This document shows, piece by piece, positions 1 through 9,822 of a DNA stretch of 64,000 nucleotides (the first letter of the stretch is position 1; every line of letters begins with the position of its first letter). Where the stretch lies: NCBI GenBank assembly GCA_000759755.1, contig BBMW01000007.1, positions 248,001-312,000 on the forward strand, read 5' to 3'. A program made the translations under genes and the position numbers. Under the pieces are notes generated by a model that saw only the letters and a list, made by a program, of their open reading frames with translations, was not told the DNA's origin and ran no database searches. This stretch comes from Citrobacter werkmanii NBRC 105721 (GTDB lineage Bacteria > Pseudomonadota > Gammaproteobacteria > Enterobacterales > Enterobacteriaceae).

Positions 1-221
1 CACCGGGCTTAGGCTGTTCAAGCCAGGTCGCTTGCAATGTCATTGAGTATCCAAAGTGTGAACAGCAGAAGAACACATACTACTTTACAAGCTGATGTCA
101 CGACAGCGTCTTAAGTTGCCATATTGCGCTGACCGGGCCACGCGGATGAGTACATTCAAGTGTTAGCAACGTCCGCTTCTGGCACATAGCAACCGGTCCA
201 GCCAAGCACTTAGAGTTATTG
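1..221. other. Non-coding stretch, no gene recognised
   Basis: I see no open frame with a ribosome binding site and no RNA gene here. The DNA looks like decayed intergenic sequence next to a broken recombinase gene. No att repeat matching the phoP-side junction could be found by eye. Confidence 0.4.
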
Positions 222-476
222 CTACCCTCCCTTTACCCGGAGTGTGGTTTGCCGGGTATTATTGGATCCCTGTGCGATGGCCCTAATACTAACTCCAGTG
301 TGATTCCATATAGTAACCATAACTGACTGCTCTTCATTTAGTGCAGAAGGACGTCCAAACTGTTTACCGGCTGTTTTTACTCACACACGTTCATGCCGCA
401 ATTAACTTTCAAATTCAGCAACAGCCGAGATAACTTGCATAGTCATTCTTCCGGCAGCACTTGCCAGACCAATACC
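222..476 (-). pseudogene. Remnant of a Pin-type serine recombinase (PinR/PinQ-like)
   Basis: Read on the minus strand this gives a Pin-like stretch with the core MTMQVISAVAEFE, then a TAA, then a TGA, then KQFGRPSALNEEQ, a segment like the family's C-terminal helix-turn-helix (GVSIRAIA..NNTRQT), and a stop. Small serine invertases of the PinR/PinQ kind have the same order: the end of the catalytic domain, a long helix, then a DNA-binding domain with GRP. At least two stop codons lie inside and the N-terminal two thirds are not recognisable, so it is dead. In Rac and Qin prophages such a gene lies next to the tail fibre genes near the prophage end. That fits this position left of the tail fibre operon. 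Confidence 0.65.
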
Positions 477-859
477 TTAGGGGGCCGGGCAATGAACTCG
501 AATGTCTGACGCAGGCAGTAGTCCATTAGTTCTCCTTGGCTGTCTGTACAAAATAACTTTTATCGTAGGATATTTTATGTTTCCTAAGCCATCAGATCGC
601 AAGCGAAACCGGAGTAAGTGTAATCCGTGCTGAAGTGCTGGATAAAAACCCTACCATCTCTATCCCAGATGCTGTCAAGATGGAAGCTATTTCCAATGCT
701 CGCTCGGTGTGCCATACGCAGCGGGTTTATTTTGACTTAACGCTTAACTTTCTGATTTGTTGTAGTTACGCTATGATGATTATATTACATATATGAATAC
801 CAAAATTTCAGTTAAGTACAACAATAAGCATAATACCAATTAAAATTCGAGGGTTAACA
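477..859. other. Non-coding stretch with a short orphan frame
   Basis: An open + strand stretch from about 599 to 795 has no good start and no family I recognise. Just before 860 the DNA becomes very AT-rich (about 740-850), as expected for a promoter region of the next gene. Nothing else is seen. Confidence 0.3.
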
Positions 860-1471
860 ATGAGCGTCAGAAGAGATAGCGACGGTAAATATGTGACAAG
901 TGAACAGCCTTTTAAGCAGTATGATGAAAAGTGGCGCGCTGATAATGCTGCTACCTGGGAAGCTCCAAGCCAACCAAACCAGCCTGTTAACAACTCATGG
1001 GGTAGTATCCAGCAACCCACATCAACATCTACGTCAATGTCTTATGAAGACCAACTGGCTTTCGCCAGCGGCGCGCGAAAAGTTCTTGCCTTAATTATTA
1101 TCTGGTTTACGCTATGGGGCGTTATCTTAATACCAGGACTACAGGCTTCGCAAATGCTCATATATGCGGGTGGGCTTACCTCAATTCTGGGAAGAATAAT
1201 TTTCTCGATCCTTTTCAGTGTTTATTCCATCCTGTTTGCCCCTCTTCAGTTTGCTTACCTCTTTGATGTAGCCCTGGGAATGCGATTGCTCATTCAACTT
1301 GGGATGATAGTTGTACTGTCATTTCTGGCATTTAAATTCTGGCAGAAATTAAAGAAAAAAATATTGTATAGTGTCGCTATTATTGCAGCACTGGCATATA
1401 TAGCCGTTGGGCTGGTGTCACTTAATAGTGGACTTTGGGAATCATTTAAGTTTTTCCCGTATCTGAGTTAG
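860..1471 (+). CDS. Unknown membrane protein, 203 aa
   Basis: I do not recognise this gene. The start is chosen for the GAGGG just upstream of ATG. Residues 1-65 are polar and rich in Ser, Thr, Gln and Asn with no signal peptide, so they are probably cytoplasmic and disordered. From about residue 72 there are four likely membrane segments (near 74-95, 100-130, 138-160 and 165-185), with a Lys cluster (QKLKKK) between the last two. The AT-rich base use differs from the tail operon to its right. It is followed after 53 bases by a small exported protein on the same strand, so the two may form an expressed cargo pair of the prophage. Confidence 0.6.
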   Translation: MSVRRDSDGKYVTSEQPFKQYDEKWRADNAATWEAPSQPNQPVNNSWGSIQQPTSTSTSMSYEDQLAFASGARKVLALIIIWFTLWGVILIPGLQASQMLIYAGGLTSILGRIIFSILFSVYSILFAPLQFAYLFDVALGMRLLIQLGMIVVLSFLAFKFWQKLKKKILYSVAIIAALAYIAVGLVSLNSGLWESFKFFPYLS

Positions 1472-1524
1472 TAGTTCCGTCTTTACCTTATTGTGGCACG
1501 TAGCATAATGAAGAAGAGAAACTG

Positions 1525-1812
1525 ATGAAAAAATCGTTGCTGGTAATAGTTCTGCTTGGGTTAAGTGCATCGGCAGCAGCCGGGGAAGCACACTTTTGTG
1601 GCTCCCCTGAAGTTGGCGCGATCGAAACAGGGCGTCATGATGTTAATGACAGTACCGTTTTTACTTGCGGTGGAGGGATCAAAGGCACCCTGCCCGAACT
1701 AGCAAAACAGGGTTGGAAAGTTGTGCAAGTGAGCGATCAGATGGCATCATCATCTTCGTCTGATCCGAGTAAATCCACTGTCTATTCACGGTTGATAATA
1801 CAGAAAGACTGA
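1525..1812 (+). CDS. Small exported protein of unknown function, 95 aa
   Basis: The N-terminus (MKKSLLVIVLLGLSASAAAG) is a clear Sec signal peptide with cleavage likely after the alanines at about residue 19. The mature part of about 75 residues holds two cysteines (HFCGS and FTCGG) that could form a disulfide in the periplasm. A serine run follows near residue 75. The RBS is AAGAGAAA before ATG. An 11-bp inverted repeat lies 22 bases after the stop. It probably shares a transcript with the membrane protein gene upstream. I recognise no family. A role in lysogenic conversion is only suggested by its place at the prophage end. Confidence 0.65.
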   Translation: MKKSLLVIVLLGLSASAAAGEAHFCGSPEVGAIETGRHDVNDSTVFTCGGGIKGTLPELAKQGWKVVQVSDQMASSSSSDPSKSTVYSRLIIQKD

Positions 1813-1834
1813 CAACGCATGTTTTCTTAATGAC

Positions 1835-1868
1835 CAACCAAACTCCGTCAACTGGCAGAGTTTGGTTG
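1835..1868 (+). terminator. Inverted repeat after the exported protein gene, possible terminator
   Basis: CAACCAAACTC and GAGTTTGGTTG form an 11-bp perfect stem with a 12-base loop. No long T run follows, so termination is plausible but not certain. Confidence 0.4.
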
Positions 1869-2099
1869 TAACTCTGAGTTTCTAACTTGTGGTTTTCACC
1901 AGCATCGGAACCTGTTTTGCCACCTTGCTCGAAGCCACCTTCTAGTTCAGTCAAAAAACACTCTGTCTGTTTGTCTTATCTTAAATATATCTGAAATGCA
2001 GCCCAACCAATAACCCGTTTTAGTGATGTTAACTTTCCGATTTTCTGAGAAATAAAAATTGTCGGAGTAATCTATTAACCAACTAAAGAAATTGAATCA

Positions 2100-2831
2100 A
2101 TGATGAGTTTACCTGTTCCGAAAAGAAACTTACGGATTTATGACCTGTTGATAATGGCTGGCATGTCATTAGATGACTGGCCACATGCTAATTCGCCCAA
2201 CCACAACCAACGCTGGGCTTGGCTTGAAGGTGATATCGCAGTGGTTAATGTATGGACCGATAATATCCGGATATCGACCGGTCCGGAAGAGACATACATG
2301 ACCAGCTACCGGGCTCGGGGCCGAGACAGGAAGGGGAAGGGAACCGATGACATTTATAAGGAGATTATTCGTCGGAGATTGCCGGTACACGTGCTGTTGA
2401 AGGTACGCAATACGAACAAGCGCATTCTTGATACAGAGCGGTGGTCTGCGGCCTACGACGATCTGACCGGCACATTATTCCTGACCCGGGGTAATGTCAC
2501 TCACTACGAAGACCAGCATGGTGATTTTCGTGATGACAGCAGTGTAGAAGATTCAGAAGAAGTCCGCAGGAGCAGTGGGTTGCGACTGAAGGCGTTAAAA
2601 AGAAGCCGTGGGATTTGTGAGTATTGCGGCCAACCGGGATTTCTGACGCTCAAAGGTACACTCTTTGCTGAAGTGCATCATATTCAGCCTTTGAGCGAAG
2701 ATGGTCCCGATACACTGGCTAATCTTGTTGTACTTTGTCCCAATGATCACAGGCGAGCACACCATTCAACCGAGAGCGAAAAAATGAGGATGTTTTTCAA
2801 CGAGCTCCGTAATGCCTTGCCAGAAGTGTAA
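2100..2831 (+). CDS. HNH endonuclease-like protein with an extra N-terminal domain, 243 aa
   Basis: The C-terminal part (about 165-235) is a typical HNH/zinc-finger nuclease: CEYCG, then EVHHIQPLSEDGPD, then NLVVLCPNDHRRAHH. The first CxxC and the later C..H can bind zinc and the HH pair is the catalytic centre. The first 150 residues form a separate domain that I do not recognise, with many aromatic and charged residues. This layout, an unknown sensor domain plus HNH, is common in restriction-like and defence nucleases, so it may attack incoming DNA. It is not the packaging HNH protein, which is a separate small gene near terminase. Start ATG 2100 or 2103; the RBS is weak. Confidence 0.7.
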   Translation: MMSLPVPKRNLRIYDLLIMAGMSLDDWPHANSPNHNQRWAWLEGDIAVVNVWTDNIRISTGPEETYMTSYRARGRDRKGKGTDDIYKEIIRRRLPVHVLLKVRNTNKRILDTERWSAAYDDLTGTLFLTRGNVTHYEDQHGDFRDDSSVEDSEEVRRSSGLRLKALKRSRGICEYCGQPGFLTLKGTLFAEVHHIQPLSEDGPDTLANLVVLCPNDHRRAHHSTESEKMRMFFNELRNALPEV

Positions 2832-3031
2832 TCAATCGGCAAGGATGCCACTCACAAAGGATTTTCTGCTCAATCGCGTGTTACTTGACTACACATTTGC
2901 ATTTTACTTGGTGACAGTGTGTGATTTACAGCGGAGCAAAAAGCGGTTTCCAACCTTGTTGCATCCGCTCCTGATGAAGCGAACGAGCTGAAGGTCTGCT
3001 TTGAGCGAGAAACGGACGTTCATCTGATTAT

Positions 3032-3496
3032 TTACATTGTGAATTTTCGAGTCGATTTCATTTCTTTCGCAGTAGAGTGTGGTTTGCACTTACCATAAAT
3101 GATTGAGGAGTAACTGCGGCCAGTGTCATCAATTATCCGACAACAGCACTGGAAAGGCTCACCTGAGGCTGAGCGTTCATGCAACTGAGAGCGTTTAGGA
3201 TTTACGTTAAAGTCGATCGTAATGCTAGCCCCGCTCACCCAAATGTCAGGAATTTGTTGCTTTCTTAACAAGTGACCGAGTATGTCGGCGTAGTGACGTA
3301 CAATATAATGTCGCAGGCCAAAGTAGGAGTCGGCCTCTGGTGGGGTAAGAAAAAACTGCATTGTGGTTAGATTGTTATAGATAGCGAATAACTTTAACTG
3401 GCCAATAGCCCAGTATCCCCTAAAGTCGTTGTTACGACTAACAAAGCTCTCATTAAGAGCATTAGCTATTCCCTGTAGCTCAATTCGGCGTGCCAC
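3032..3496 (-). CDS. Phage protein of unknown function, 154 aa
   Basis: The GTG at 3496 is preferred because GGAG lies 7 bases before it; a TTG at 3520 is an alternative. The protein is soluble and basic with no signal peptide. It begins ARRIELQGIAN and contains SFVSRNND and a long central alpha/beta part. I have the impression of seeing such proteins near tail fibre ends of lambdoid prophages but know no function. It is on the late (minus) strand, 225 bases after the tail fibre assembly gene, and could be the last gene of the late operon. Confidence 0.5.
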   Translation of the reverse strand: MARRIELQGIANALNESFVSRNNDFRGYWAIGQLKLFAIYNNLTTMQFFLTPPEADSYFGLRHYIVRHYADILGHLLRKQQIPDIWVSGASITIDFNVNPKRSQLHERSASGEPFQCCCRIIDDTGRSYSSIIYGKCKPHSTAKEMKSTRKFTM

Positions 3497-3640
3497 TGTT
3501 ATTCTCCGATTGCTTGCCAATAACCATAATTAGCAACTGTAAACTTTACTGATACCCCAAGCCAAACTTAAGTATGTTTTTCGTGGTTATGAACCACCTT
3601 CAAGTATTAACATGCTGAGCAGTTTGCTATGTTCGCTACT

Positions 3641-3680
3641 GGCACAGACCTGCCTGTCACATTAGGTTCAGGTCTGTGCC
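3641..3680. repeat. Perfect 12-bp inverted repeat
   Basis: GGCACAGACCTG is followed 16 bases later by its exact reverse complement CAGGTCTGTGCC. It lies in the 225-bp gap between the tail fibre assembly gene and the 154-aa gene. There is no T run on either side, so it is not an ordinary intrinsic terminator. It may be a protein binding site, an RNA hairpin or the end of a small mobile element. Confidence 0.6.
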
Positions 3681-3744
3681 ATAGCTGTGTCAGGTCAAAT
3701 CTGAGCTAATACAATTTAGACATTTAGAAAGGTGAACCAGCACA

Positions 3745-4329
3745 TTACTTCCTCTCACTCCAGCCAACTGGATATCCAGCAATGGCATTAACATCTGTAA
3801 GTAACGCTACCTCCGATTTCATCTGCCTCTGCCGCTCGTGAACTCTGAAGCCGTGCATTACCATTGCCTGCAGCATCGCTGCCTCCAGCTGTTGCAGGAA
3901 CGCAAAATTTACGGGAACATCGTTGTTATCTGCATCCGTCCAGAAGAATCCTTCCGGTAACTTTCCTGTACTACCAGCCATAACCACGGGCGCAAGACGC
4001 TCCTGCGATGCTTTGCCTCCATCCCACCGCTGGCCACCGAATTCAAAAATAATGTTGGCGTTTTCCTGAACGTTCCGCCAGTTGCTGATTTCAGTCAGTT
4101 TCTGATTTCGTAGATCCTCCACCATCTTGTCAGACATAATAAAAGGGGCTACAGGTCCGTACTTTCCTGATTCAAGCTCGCTGTAGATATGGCGTCCATG
4201 CTCCTCAGTATCATTCTGACATGCAGTGAACGGCAGAAACTCATCAAACTCTGCAAATTTAACCCTGCAGTTAATCGCTGTATGGTCTTTATTTGCCCAC
4301 TCAGGAGCCTGAATGTCCTCAATATTCAT
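3745..4329 (-). CDS. Tail fibre assembly/chaperone-like protein (DUF4376 type), 194 aa
   Basis: The gene starts 11 bases after the side tail fibre gene. In lambdoid phages this place is held by tfa, the chaperone that folds and trimerises the fibre tip. The N-terminal part opens with MNIEDIQAPEWANKD. The C-terminal half has the look of the DUF4376 proteins that close many tail fibre operons (GFFWTDADNNDVPV, then a long helix and GYPVGW). I infer a role in fibre assembly from position and the C-terminal type, not from a proven homologue. Confidence 0.65.
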   Translation of the reverse strand: MNIEDIQAPEWANKDHTAINCRVKFAEFDEFLPFTACQNDTEEHGRHIYSELESGKYGPVAPFIMSDKMVEDLRNQKLTEISNWRNVQENANIIFEFGGQRWDGGKASQERLAPVVMAGSTGKLPEGFFWTDADNNDVPVNFAFLQQLEAAMLQAMVMHGFRVHERQRQMKSEVALLTDVNAIAGYPVGWSERK

Positions 4330-4340
4330 ACAATCCCCTG

Positions 4341-6308
4341 CTATGAAATTCGCTGAAAAAGACCAGCATAATATTGAAAATCATTCCCAGATATACCATT
4401 CGATGAAGTGGTTACAATCCCACACGAACGCCATGTACCCGGCAACCTATATCCTTGGTTAATACCCCAGATACAAAATGATGCTTTACGATCGCTGTCA
4501 GTTAGAATTCCACACGCCAGTAAGCTACTCCCTGCAAAATTTACACCGGGATTCAAAGGACTTCTGGGTGGTTCCAAAAATGCCAGCGCAAACGTACCTA
4601 CAGCATGAAGAGCACCTGCTGGTGCACCTGCTGGTCCCTGCGGCCCTTGCGGTCCCGTAGCGCCTGTTGCTCCTTTTGCGCCTGCCGGTCCTTGTGGTCC
4701 AGTAGCTCCTGTTGCACCCTTAGCGCCTGCAGGCCCCTGTGGTCCTTGCGGTCCAGTTAACCCGGTATCCCCTTTATCTCCCTTATCCCCTTTTGCGCCT
4801 GCCGGTCCCTGCGGACCTGCAGGGCCAGTTGCTCCAGTAGCCCCTCTGGCACCAGTTAACCCGGTATCTCCTTTGTCACCCTTTTCACCTTTTGCACCTG
4901 CCGGCCCCTGCGGACCTGCAGGGCCTGTTGGTCCTTTAGCCCCCGTTAGCCCGGTGTCTCCCTTGTCACCCTTTTCGCCTTTTGCACCTGCCGGTCCCTG
5001 CGGACCAGCAGGGCCAATTGGTCCTGTTGCCCCCGTTAACCCGGTGTCTCCCTTGTCACCCTTTTCACCTTTTGCACCGACTGGCCCCTGCGGACCTGGC
5101 GGACCACTGAGGTCTTCACTTTCCTGTATCTCTTTAATGGTATCAGCGGCGGCTTTTGAGGCTGCACTTCTGGCCTGTTCAGCAAGAAGCTGTGCTTCAT
5201 CCCTTGCCTGTCCACTTTCTTTCTCACTGGCAGCAGCAGCCTGTGCGCTGTTCCGGGCATTCAGGGCATTTTCCTGAGCTACATCGCGCAGCGTCAGGGC
5301 ATCATCTCTGGCCTGTTCGGCTCTGGTGGCGCTCTCAGCGGCTTCATTTTTATGGTTCTCAGCCGTTTTGGCTGACTGCAGGGCTGACGCTCCACTTGAA
5401 GATGCCGATTCTGCACTGGCTGATGCCGCAGTCTCTGATTTAGCGGCCTTGTTGCTGGACTCTCTGGCATGCTGCTCACTTAGTGCTGCAGCTGCCGCGC
5501 TGTTATTCCCCTGTTCTGCAGCCTGCGTGGCCGTGATGGCGCTTTCACGCGCGGCATTTTCAGATGAGGCTGCATTACCGGCATGCTCCCCTGCTGTTTG
5601 TGCTGATGAAGCGGCACTTTCGGCACTTCCAGTTGCAGATTGTGCCGAAGCACCTGCCTCCTGCTGCGATTTCTGTGCCGTATCAGCGGCAGTTTTTGCC
5701 ACTCCGGCCTGTTCCGTCGCTGCCTGTGCAGACTTTGCCGCACTGTCCGCATCTGCACCACTGGCCAGAACGTCCTGTGCTGTCTGCCGGGCATTATCTT
5801 CGGCAGATCGGGCAGACACATCAGCAGCATCGGCAGAGAACGCCGCCAGTCGCTGTGACTCCGCCGCAGCCGTTGCAGACAACGCTGCCGCATCATTACT
5901 CTGCGCTGCTGACTGTGCGGCCTGTTCGGCGCGTTCCCGATCCTTTTCTGTTGCACAGCTCAAATCCACAACGCGGTTTACCATTTCCTCAAAGCGTTTC
6001 ATCACCTCCGGACGCAGGTCCGCATCCTTTGGCGCATCGAGAAACGCATTCAGGGTATCCGGCGCATCGGTCGGGGCCACGTAAATGTCGCCAGCAAGTA
6101 CGGGAGGAAAACCTTCCCGCAGCAGTGACACACTGTAATAACCCGGTTCAGCCTCAATGCTGTAGTGGCCATTCGCATCCGTAACCGAGGATGAGGTCAC
6201 CTCAACCACAACGGTCGGGCTGGTTTTCCTGGCGCTCAGTTGAATGGTGCAGTCCTGTACGGGTTTTCCCGCGCCATCTCTGAGAATGCCTGATATGAGT
6301 ACCGGCAT
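4341..6308 (-). CDS. stf: Side tail fibre protein with collagen-like repeats, 655 aa
   Basis: Start 6308 is set by GGAGGTAGT before ATG. Residues 1-110 ([19 protein letters not shown]...) are the Stf N-terminal, carboxypeptidase-regulatory-like domain that joins the fibre to the tail tip. About residues 125-385 are a very Ala/Ser-rich coiled coil with repeating AAxSA patterns. About 390-560 are collagen-like Gly-X-Y triplets built from units such as [17 protein letters not shown] and [13 protein letters not shown], repeated with little change at the DNA level. The last 90 residues are unique and must be the receptor-binding or trimerising tip. The fibre would bind a surface sugar or porin. 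A terminator separates it from gene J. Repeat number is likely to vary between strains. Confidence 0.85.
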   Translation of the reverse strand: MPVLISGILRDGAGKPVQDCTIQLSARKTSPTVVVEVTSSSVTDANGHYSIEAEPGYYSVSLLREGFPPVLAGDIYVAPTDAPDTLNAFLDAPKDADLRPEVMKRFEEMVNRVVDLSCATEKDRERAEQAAQSAAQSNDAAALSATAAAESQRLAAFSADAADVSARSAEDNARQTAQDVLASGADADSAAKSAQAATEQAGVAKTAADTAQKSQQEAGASAQSATGSAESAASSAQTAGEHAGNAASSENAARESAITATQAAEQGNNSAAAAALSEQHARESSNKAAKSETAASASAESASSSGASALQSAKTAENHKNEAAESATRAEQARDDALTLRDVAQENALNARNSAQAAAASEKESGQARDEAQLLAEQARSAASKAAADTIKEIQESEDLSGPPGPQGPVGAKGEKGDKGDTGLTGATGPIGPAGPQGPAGAKGEKGDKGDTGLTGAKGPTGPAGPQGPAGAKGEKGDKGDTGLTGARGATGATGPAGPQGPAGAKGDKGDKGDTGLTGPQGPQGPAGAKGATGATGPQGPAGAKGATGATGPQGPQGPAGAPAGALHAVGTFALAFLEPPRSPLNPGVNFAGSSLLACGILTDSDRKASFCIWGINQGYRLPGTWRSCGIVTTSSNGISGNDFQYYAGLFQRIS

Positions 6309-6318
6309 ACTACCTCCA

Positions 6319-6343
6319 TAAAAAAACCGCCCGGAGGCGGTTT
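6319..6343 (-). terminator. Intrinsic terminator between J and the tail fibre gene
   Basis: On the minus strand ACCGCCTCCGGGCGGT forms a GC-rich hairpin followed by a run of T. The same hairpin occurs after genes I and V. Q-modified polymerase should read through it in the lytic cycle. Confidence 0.8.
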
Positions 6344-6349
6344 CTGTCA

Positions 6350-9300
6350 TTAACTTATTGTTATCCCGGCTGATGACTTTTTCGTCACAATAACCAGCAG
6401 GTCACTGATTCGGGAAAATGGATAGCCGCTGCTGTTACCGTGTGTACTGACGCTGAAACTCAGCGTCATCCGTCCGCTCCCGGCAGGCATATCCAGTGTT
6501 CGCGTAAAAACGGCCGGTACACCTCTGCTTGTCTGCTTGTATATCTCCACCCCGTTTTTCCTGACAGTCAGCGTACAGTCATCCCATACGTCATTACTGG
6601 TCTGGCTGTCATACGCTGCACCCTGAAAGGTAATCCCAGGAATGGAAACCTGTCGGTCAAAAGACTGGTCATCTTCAATCACGACTGTCAGTGTCCCGCT
6701 GGCGTACCGTTTTTCACCGTTACTGGTTATGAAGTAAGGAAACTCCCTGCCCGCTGCCTTAACAATATCCCCAAGAATACGCTCGGCCCGGAGCGTCCCC
6801 TTTATGGTGCAGTTTTCCTCAATCGTCACATTGTTGAGAGCACCAGAATTCGCGCTGATATGGCCGCTGATATCCGCATTACGGGCAGTCAGTTTGCCGT
6901 CAGGCGTCAGCGTAAAGGTCGGCGGGTTCCCGCCGCTGGTGATGCTCGGCGCTGTCAGATATTTGAGGAACACCTCGTTCATAAATATCTGATTACCCTG
7001 AGCCACAAACATCGGGGTCTCATTGCCGTTTGCCGGGTCGATAAACGCGATACGGTTTGCTGCCACCAAGAACTGGCTTACCTTCCCTTCTTCCGTGTCT
7101 TCCATGCTCAGGCCCAGACCAGCCACATAGTGCTTCCCGTCTTTGGTCTGCTCTATCTTCACACCCCACATGGCATTCCATTTGCCGTTCGCGTCCTGCC
7201 ATTCTTCCGAAAACTGATCCAGCCTGCTGGCGTTGTCTTCCGTCAGCTCCACCTTCTCCAGCAGCTCTTTCCCCAGGTGGCTTTCGGTGATTTTCCCTTT
7301 GAAGAAATCCAGGTAACCCGCCGCATCGTTGCTGGCCTGCCCTTTAGCCTCCACGAACGCCGATTTCCCGACCTGGTTCACGGCCCGGATATAGAAGTAA
7401 TAATCCCTGCCGGGTTTGATATTCGCGTTTGCTGCAATCCAGTACAGCGCGGTGCCGAGATAACGCGCATCGGTTTCCACCTGGCGGATATCGGCAATCT
7501 GCGTATCTGTAAACCAGAATTCATACTGCACCGTGGGGTCATATACCTCCTGGCGCGGGGTGGCGGTTATCTGGAAATAGCCGGGTGTCAGATCAACATA
7601 AGACGGTACTGCGGGTGCTGCGATGCTGAAATCCGTGCTGGCAGGTTCCCCCTGCTGGCCCTGACTGTTCACTGCCCGCACCGTCAGGGTGTAGCGCCCC
7701 GGCGTCAGGTTACGGAAGGTGTGCTCCGTTTCGGTCAGGGTCAGGCTGCTGGCCAGCCGGGCGCTGTTATCTTCCGCTTTCACCGTCAGGCGCAGTGAAA
7801 AGTTCACCCCCTTAACCACACGCGGCGTATCCCATCGTGCCCGCGCCTGATACTGACCATCCTCTGCCAGTATCTCTGTGGTCAGGTGCTGCACGGCAGG
7901 CGGCGTGTTCGTGATACCGGTGTCCGGCAACGGATCAAACGTCGCCCCGTTGTCCACGATAGATCCTTTCTCCGGAACATGCTGTACGGCAGTAATAGCA
8001 TACGTGCCGTCATCGTTTTCCCGTATGGCCACACAGCGAAACAGCCGCTGGCGCAGGTCCGGCAGTTTCAGCCCCCACACGCTGTACTCCGCCACGCCAT
8101 CGGGTAACTGGCTGACGGTCACGCGGTCCGGAGCCGGATGTGCGGTAACTGCGACGGTAACAGGCTGGCCATTGCTGCCCACCAGGTTCAGCACCACATT
8201 GCCGCCTGCCGGTATCTCCACCTCACGGTCCAGCGTGAGCGTGCGCGTCAGGCTGTCGACCGACAGAATACGTCCGCCCACGGTCACGCCAGCATAATCA
8301 CTGTCGCAGACCTCAATGATATCGCCGGGAACATGTCGCAGCCCCTCAGCCCCTACGGAAAAATCCACCGTCTGCGTTTCCAGTAATTCGGTGGTGATGG
8401 CCCATAGTCCGGCGCGGTGCGACTGCCCACGGCTGGTACAGGCGAACGCATCCATCTTCAGAACGTTGCGACCGTAGCGCCGGATGGCAGCATCGTTTTC
8501 CACCAGTTCGGTTGACGTTTCCCAGCCGTTGTCCGGGTCGGTGTAACGGACCTCGGCGGCATTGTGGCGCTCTTTCAGAGCACTGAAGCTGTAGACAAAC
8601 GGCGCACCGTCAGCGGGCATCACCACATTACTCTGCGTATAGGTCCAGACTTTATCGGCGGGCCGGTCCTGCACAAACGTCAGGGTGCTGCCGTTCCAGA
8701 CCGACATGCAGCGCATCAGGGAACAGAAGTCCCCCAGCACGTCCCACGCTTTACGCTGGTCCGTCAGATACGCATTGCAGGTGATACGCGGCTCAGTTCC
8801 ACCAAAACCATCAGGAACAGGCTGATCGCAGTACTGTGCAATGGCATACAGCGCCCACTTGTCCACATCGGCAACACCAATGCGGCTTCCCATGCCATAG
8901 CGCGGGTGAGTCAGCATATCCAGCACACACCAGGCCGGATTGTTCGTATATGCCGGTTTGAAAGTACCGTCCCATATCCCGGTATATGTACGTTTTAACG
9001 GATCGTAATTCGATGGTACCGGCACAATACGCCCGCGCAGGTGATAGTTTCGCGTGACCTGCTGGCTGCCAAACTGCTCCGCATCCACTTTTACCCCGAT
9101 AACGGCGGTGTTCGGGTAGCACTGTTTCACATCGATGATTTCGGTATAGCCCGACCACACCGTTTTGTTCTGCAGCAGGTCTGTCGTGCTGTCATCAGTG
9201 AGGCGCTGCATGCGTACTTCAAACGGTCGGGGCGGCAAATCATCAATCACCACGGATGCCAGAAACTGCGTGGTCGTTTTCCCCGTAATGGTGATATCCC

Positions 9301-9751
9301 GTTCCGTTCGCCACAGCCCGTCACGGCGAAACTGGATCAGCATCTGTACGCTGGTCGGGTTGCGGTCACCTTTGGTACTGGTGCTGACCAGCGACTGCAC
9401 ACCAAAGGTAAAGCGCAGACGGTCCAGCGTTTTGGTGGTAATGGTGCGGGTCACTGGCTCTGACTTCTTCACCTCCACACCCAGCAGAGTTTCAGCGCCG
9501 GAGTCTTCGACCCCCTCCATCTCGGTCTGCTCATCCTCGCCCACGCGATAAACCACAGTGACACCGTGAACCATCGCGTTACCGTCGCTGTCGAGGACCG
9601 GCGTTTTGTTAATTCTGACACTTTTTAGCCCGTCCACAGGACCTTCAATCGGTCCCTCGCAGATGGCATCAACTACCGTCAGCATCTGACTGGATTTCAG
9701 GTCGTCAGGAGCCTCATGCGGTGTTTTACTGCTGCCACCACCCTTACCCAT
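6350..9751 (-). CDS. J: Tail tip host-specificity protein J, 1133 aa
   Basis: The start ATG 9751 has GAGGG upstream and gives [18 protein letters not shown], the usual J beginning. The length matches lambda J (about 1130 aa). The first 600 residues hold the conserved tail-tip hub region, with [15 protein letters not shown] near the start. Around residues 620-815 are two fibronectin type III-like segments. The C-terminal 250 residues are the variable receptor-binding part, here with a beta-rich end ([16 protein letters not shown]). J works with I, K, L and M to build the tail tip. A different C-terminus from other phages would mean a different outer membrane receptor, which I cannot name. Confidence 0.93.
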   Translation of the reverse strand: MGKGGGSSKTPHEAPDDLKSSQMLTVVDAICEGPIEGPVDGLKSVRINKTPVLDSDGNAMVHGVTVVYRVGEDEQTEMEGVEDSGAETLLGVEVKKSEPVTRTITTKTLDRLRFTFGVQSLVSTSTKGDRNPTSVQMLIQFRRDGLWRTERDITITGKTTTQFLASVVIDDLPPRPFEVRMQRLTDDSTTDLLQNKTVWSGYTEIIDVKQCYPNTAVIGVKVDAEQFGSQQVTRNYHLRGRIVPVPSNYDPLKRTYTGIWDGTFKPAYTNNPAWCVLDMLTHPRYGMGSRIGVADVDKWALYAIAQYCDQPVPDGFGGTEPRITCNAYLTDQRKAWDVLGDFCSLMRCMSVWNGSTLTFVQDRPADKVWTYTQSNVVMPADGAPFVYSFSALKERHNAAEVRYTDPDNGWETSTELVENDAAIRRYGRNVLKMDAFACTSRGQSHRAGLWAITTELLETQTVDFSVGAEGLRHVPGDIIEVCDSDYAGVTVGGRILSVDSLTRTLTLDREVEIPAGGNVVLNLVGSNGQPVTVAVTAHPAPDRVTVSQLPDGVAEYSVWGLKLPDLRQRLFRCVAIRENDDGTYAITAVQHVPEKGSIVDNGATFDPLPDTGITNTPPAVQHLTTEILAEDGQYQARARWDTPRVVKGVNFSLRLTVKAEDNSARLASSLTLTETEHTFRNLTPGRYTLTVRAVNSQGQQGEPASTDFSIAAPAVPSYVDLTPGYFQITATPRQEVYDPTVQYEFWFTDTQIADIRQVETDARYLGTALYWIAANANIKPGRDYYFYIRAVNQVGKSAFVEAKGQASNDAAGYLDFFKGKITESHLGKELLEKVELTEDNASRLDQFSEEWQDANGKWNAMWGVKIEQTKDGKHYVAGLGLSMEDTEEGKVSQFLVAANRIAFIDPANGNETPMFVAQGNQIFMNEVFLKYLTAPSITSGGNPPTFTLTPDGKLTARNADISGHISANSGALNNVTIEENCTIKGTLRAERILGDIVKAAGREFPYFITSNGEKRYASGTLTVVIEDDQSFDRQVSIPGITFQGAAYDSQTSNDVWDDCTLTVRKNGVEIYKQTSRGVPAVFTRTLDMPAGSGRMTLSFSVSTHGNSSGYPFSRISDLLVIVTKKSSAGITIS

Positions 9752-9772
9752 AATCTGTTCCCTCTGAAACGA

Positions 9773-9796
9773 CAAAACCGCCCGGAGGCGGTTCTA
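9773..9796 (-). terminator. Intrinsic terminator between I and J
   Basis: The minus strand reads AACCGCCTCCGGGCGG followed by TTTT. It is the same hairpin as after J and after V, with a shorter T run. Confidence 0.65.
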
Positions 9797-9822
9797 TGTA
9801 AATACAAATATGCTGTAGTAAG

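Noticed and set aside
5036-5260. Any tRNA gene as integration target
   Set aside because: No cloverleaf-like sequence was seen here, near phoP or at the left edge; integration is next to phoP, not in a tRNA.
4873-6084. Long + strand frames rich in Pro, Ala and Ser across the tail fibre gene
   Set aside because: They are antisense shadows of the collagen-like and Ala-rich repeats of stf.
6440-7798. 452-aa + strand frame across gene J
   Set aside because: Antisense to the conserved J sequence; low-likelihood composition with many His, Arg and Pro.
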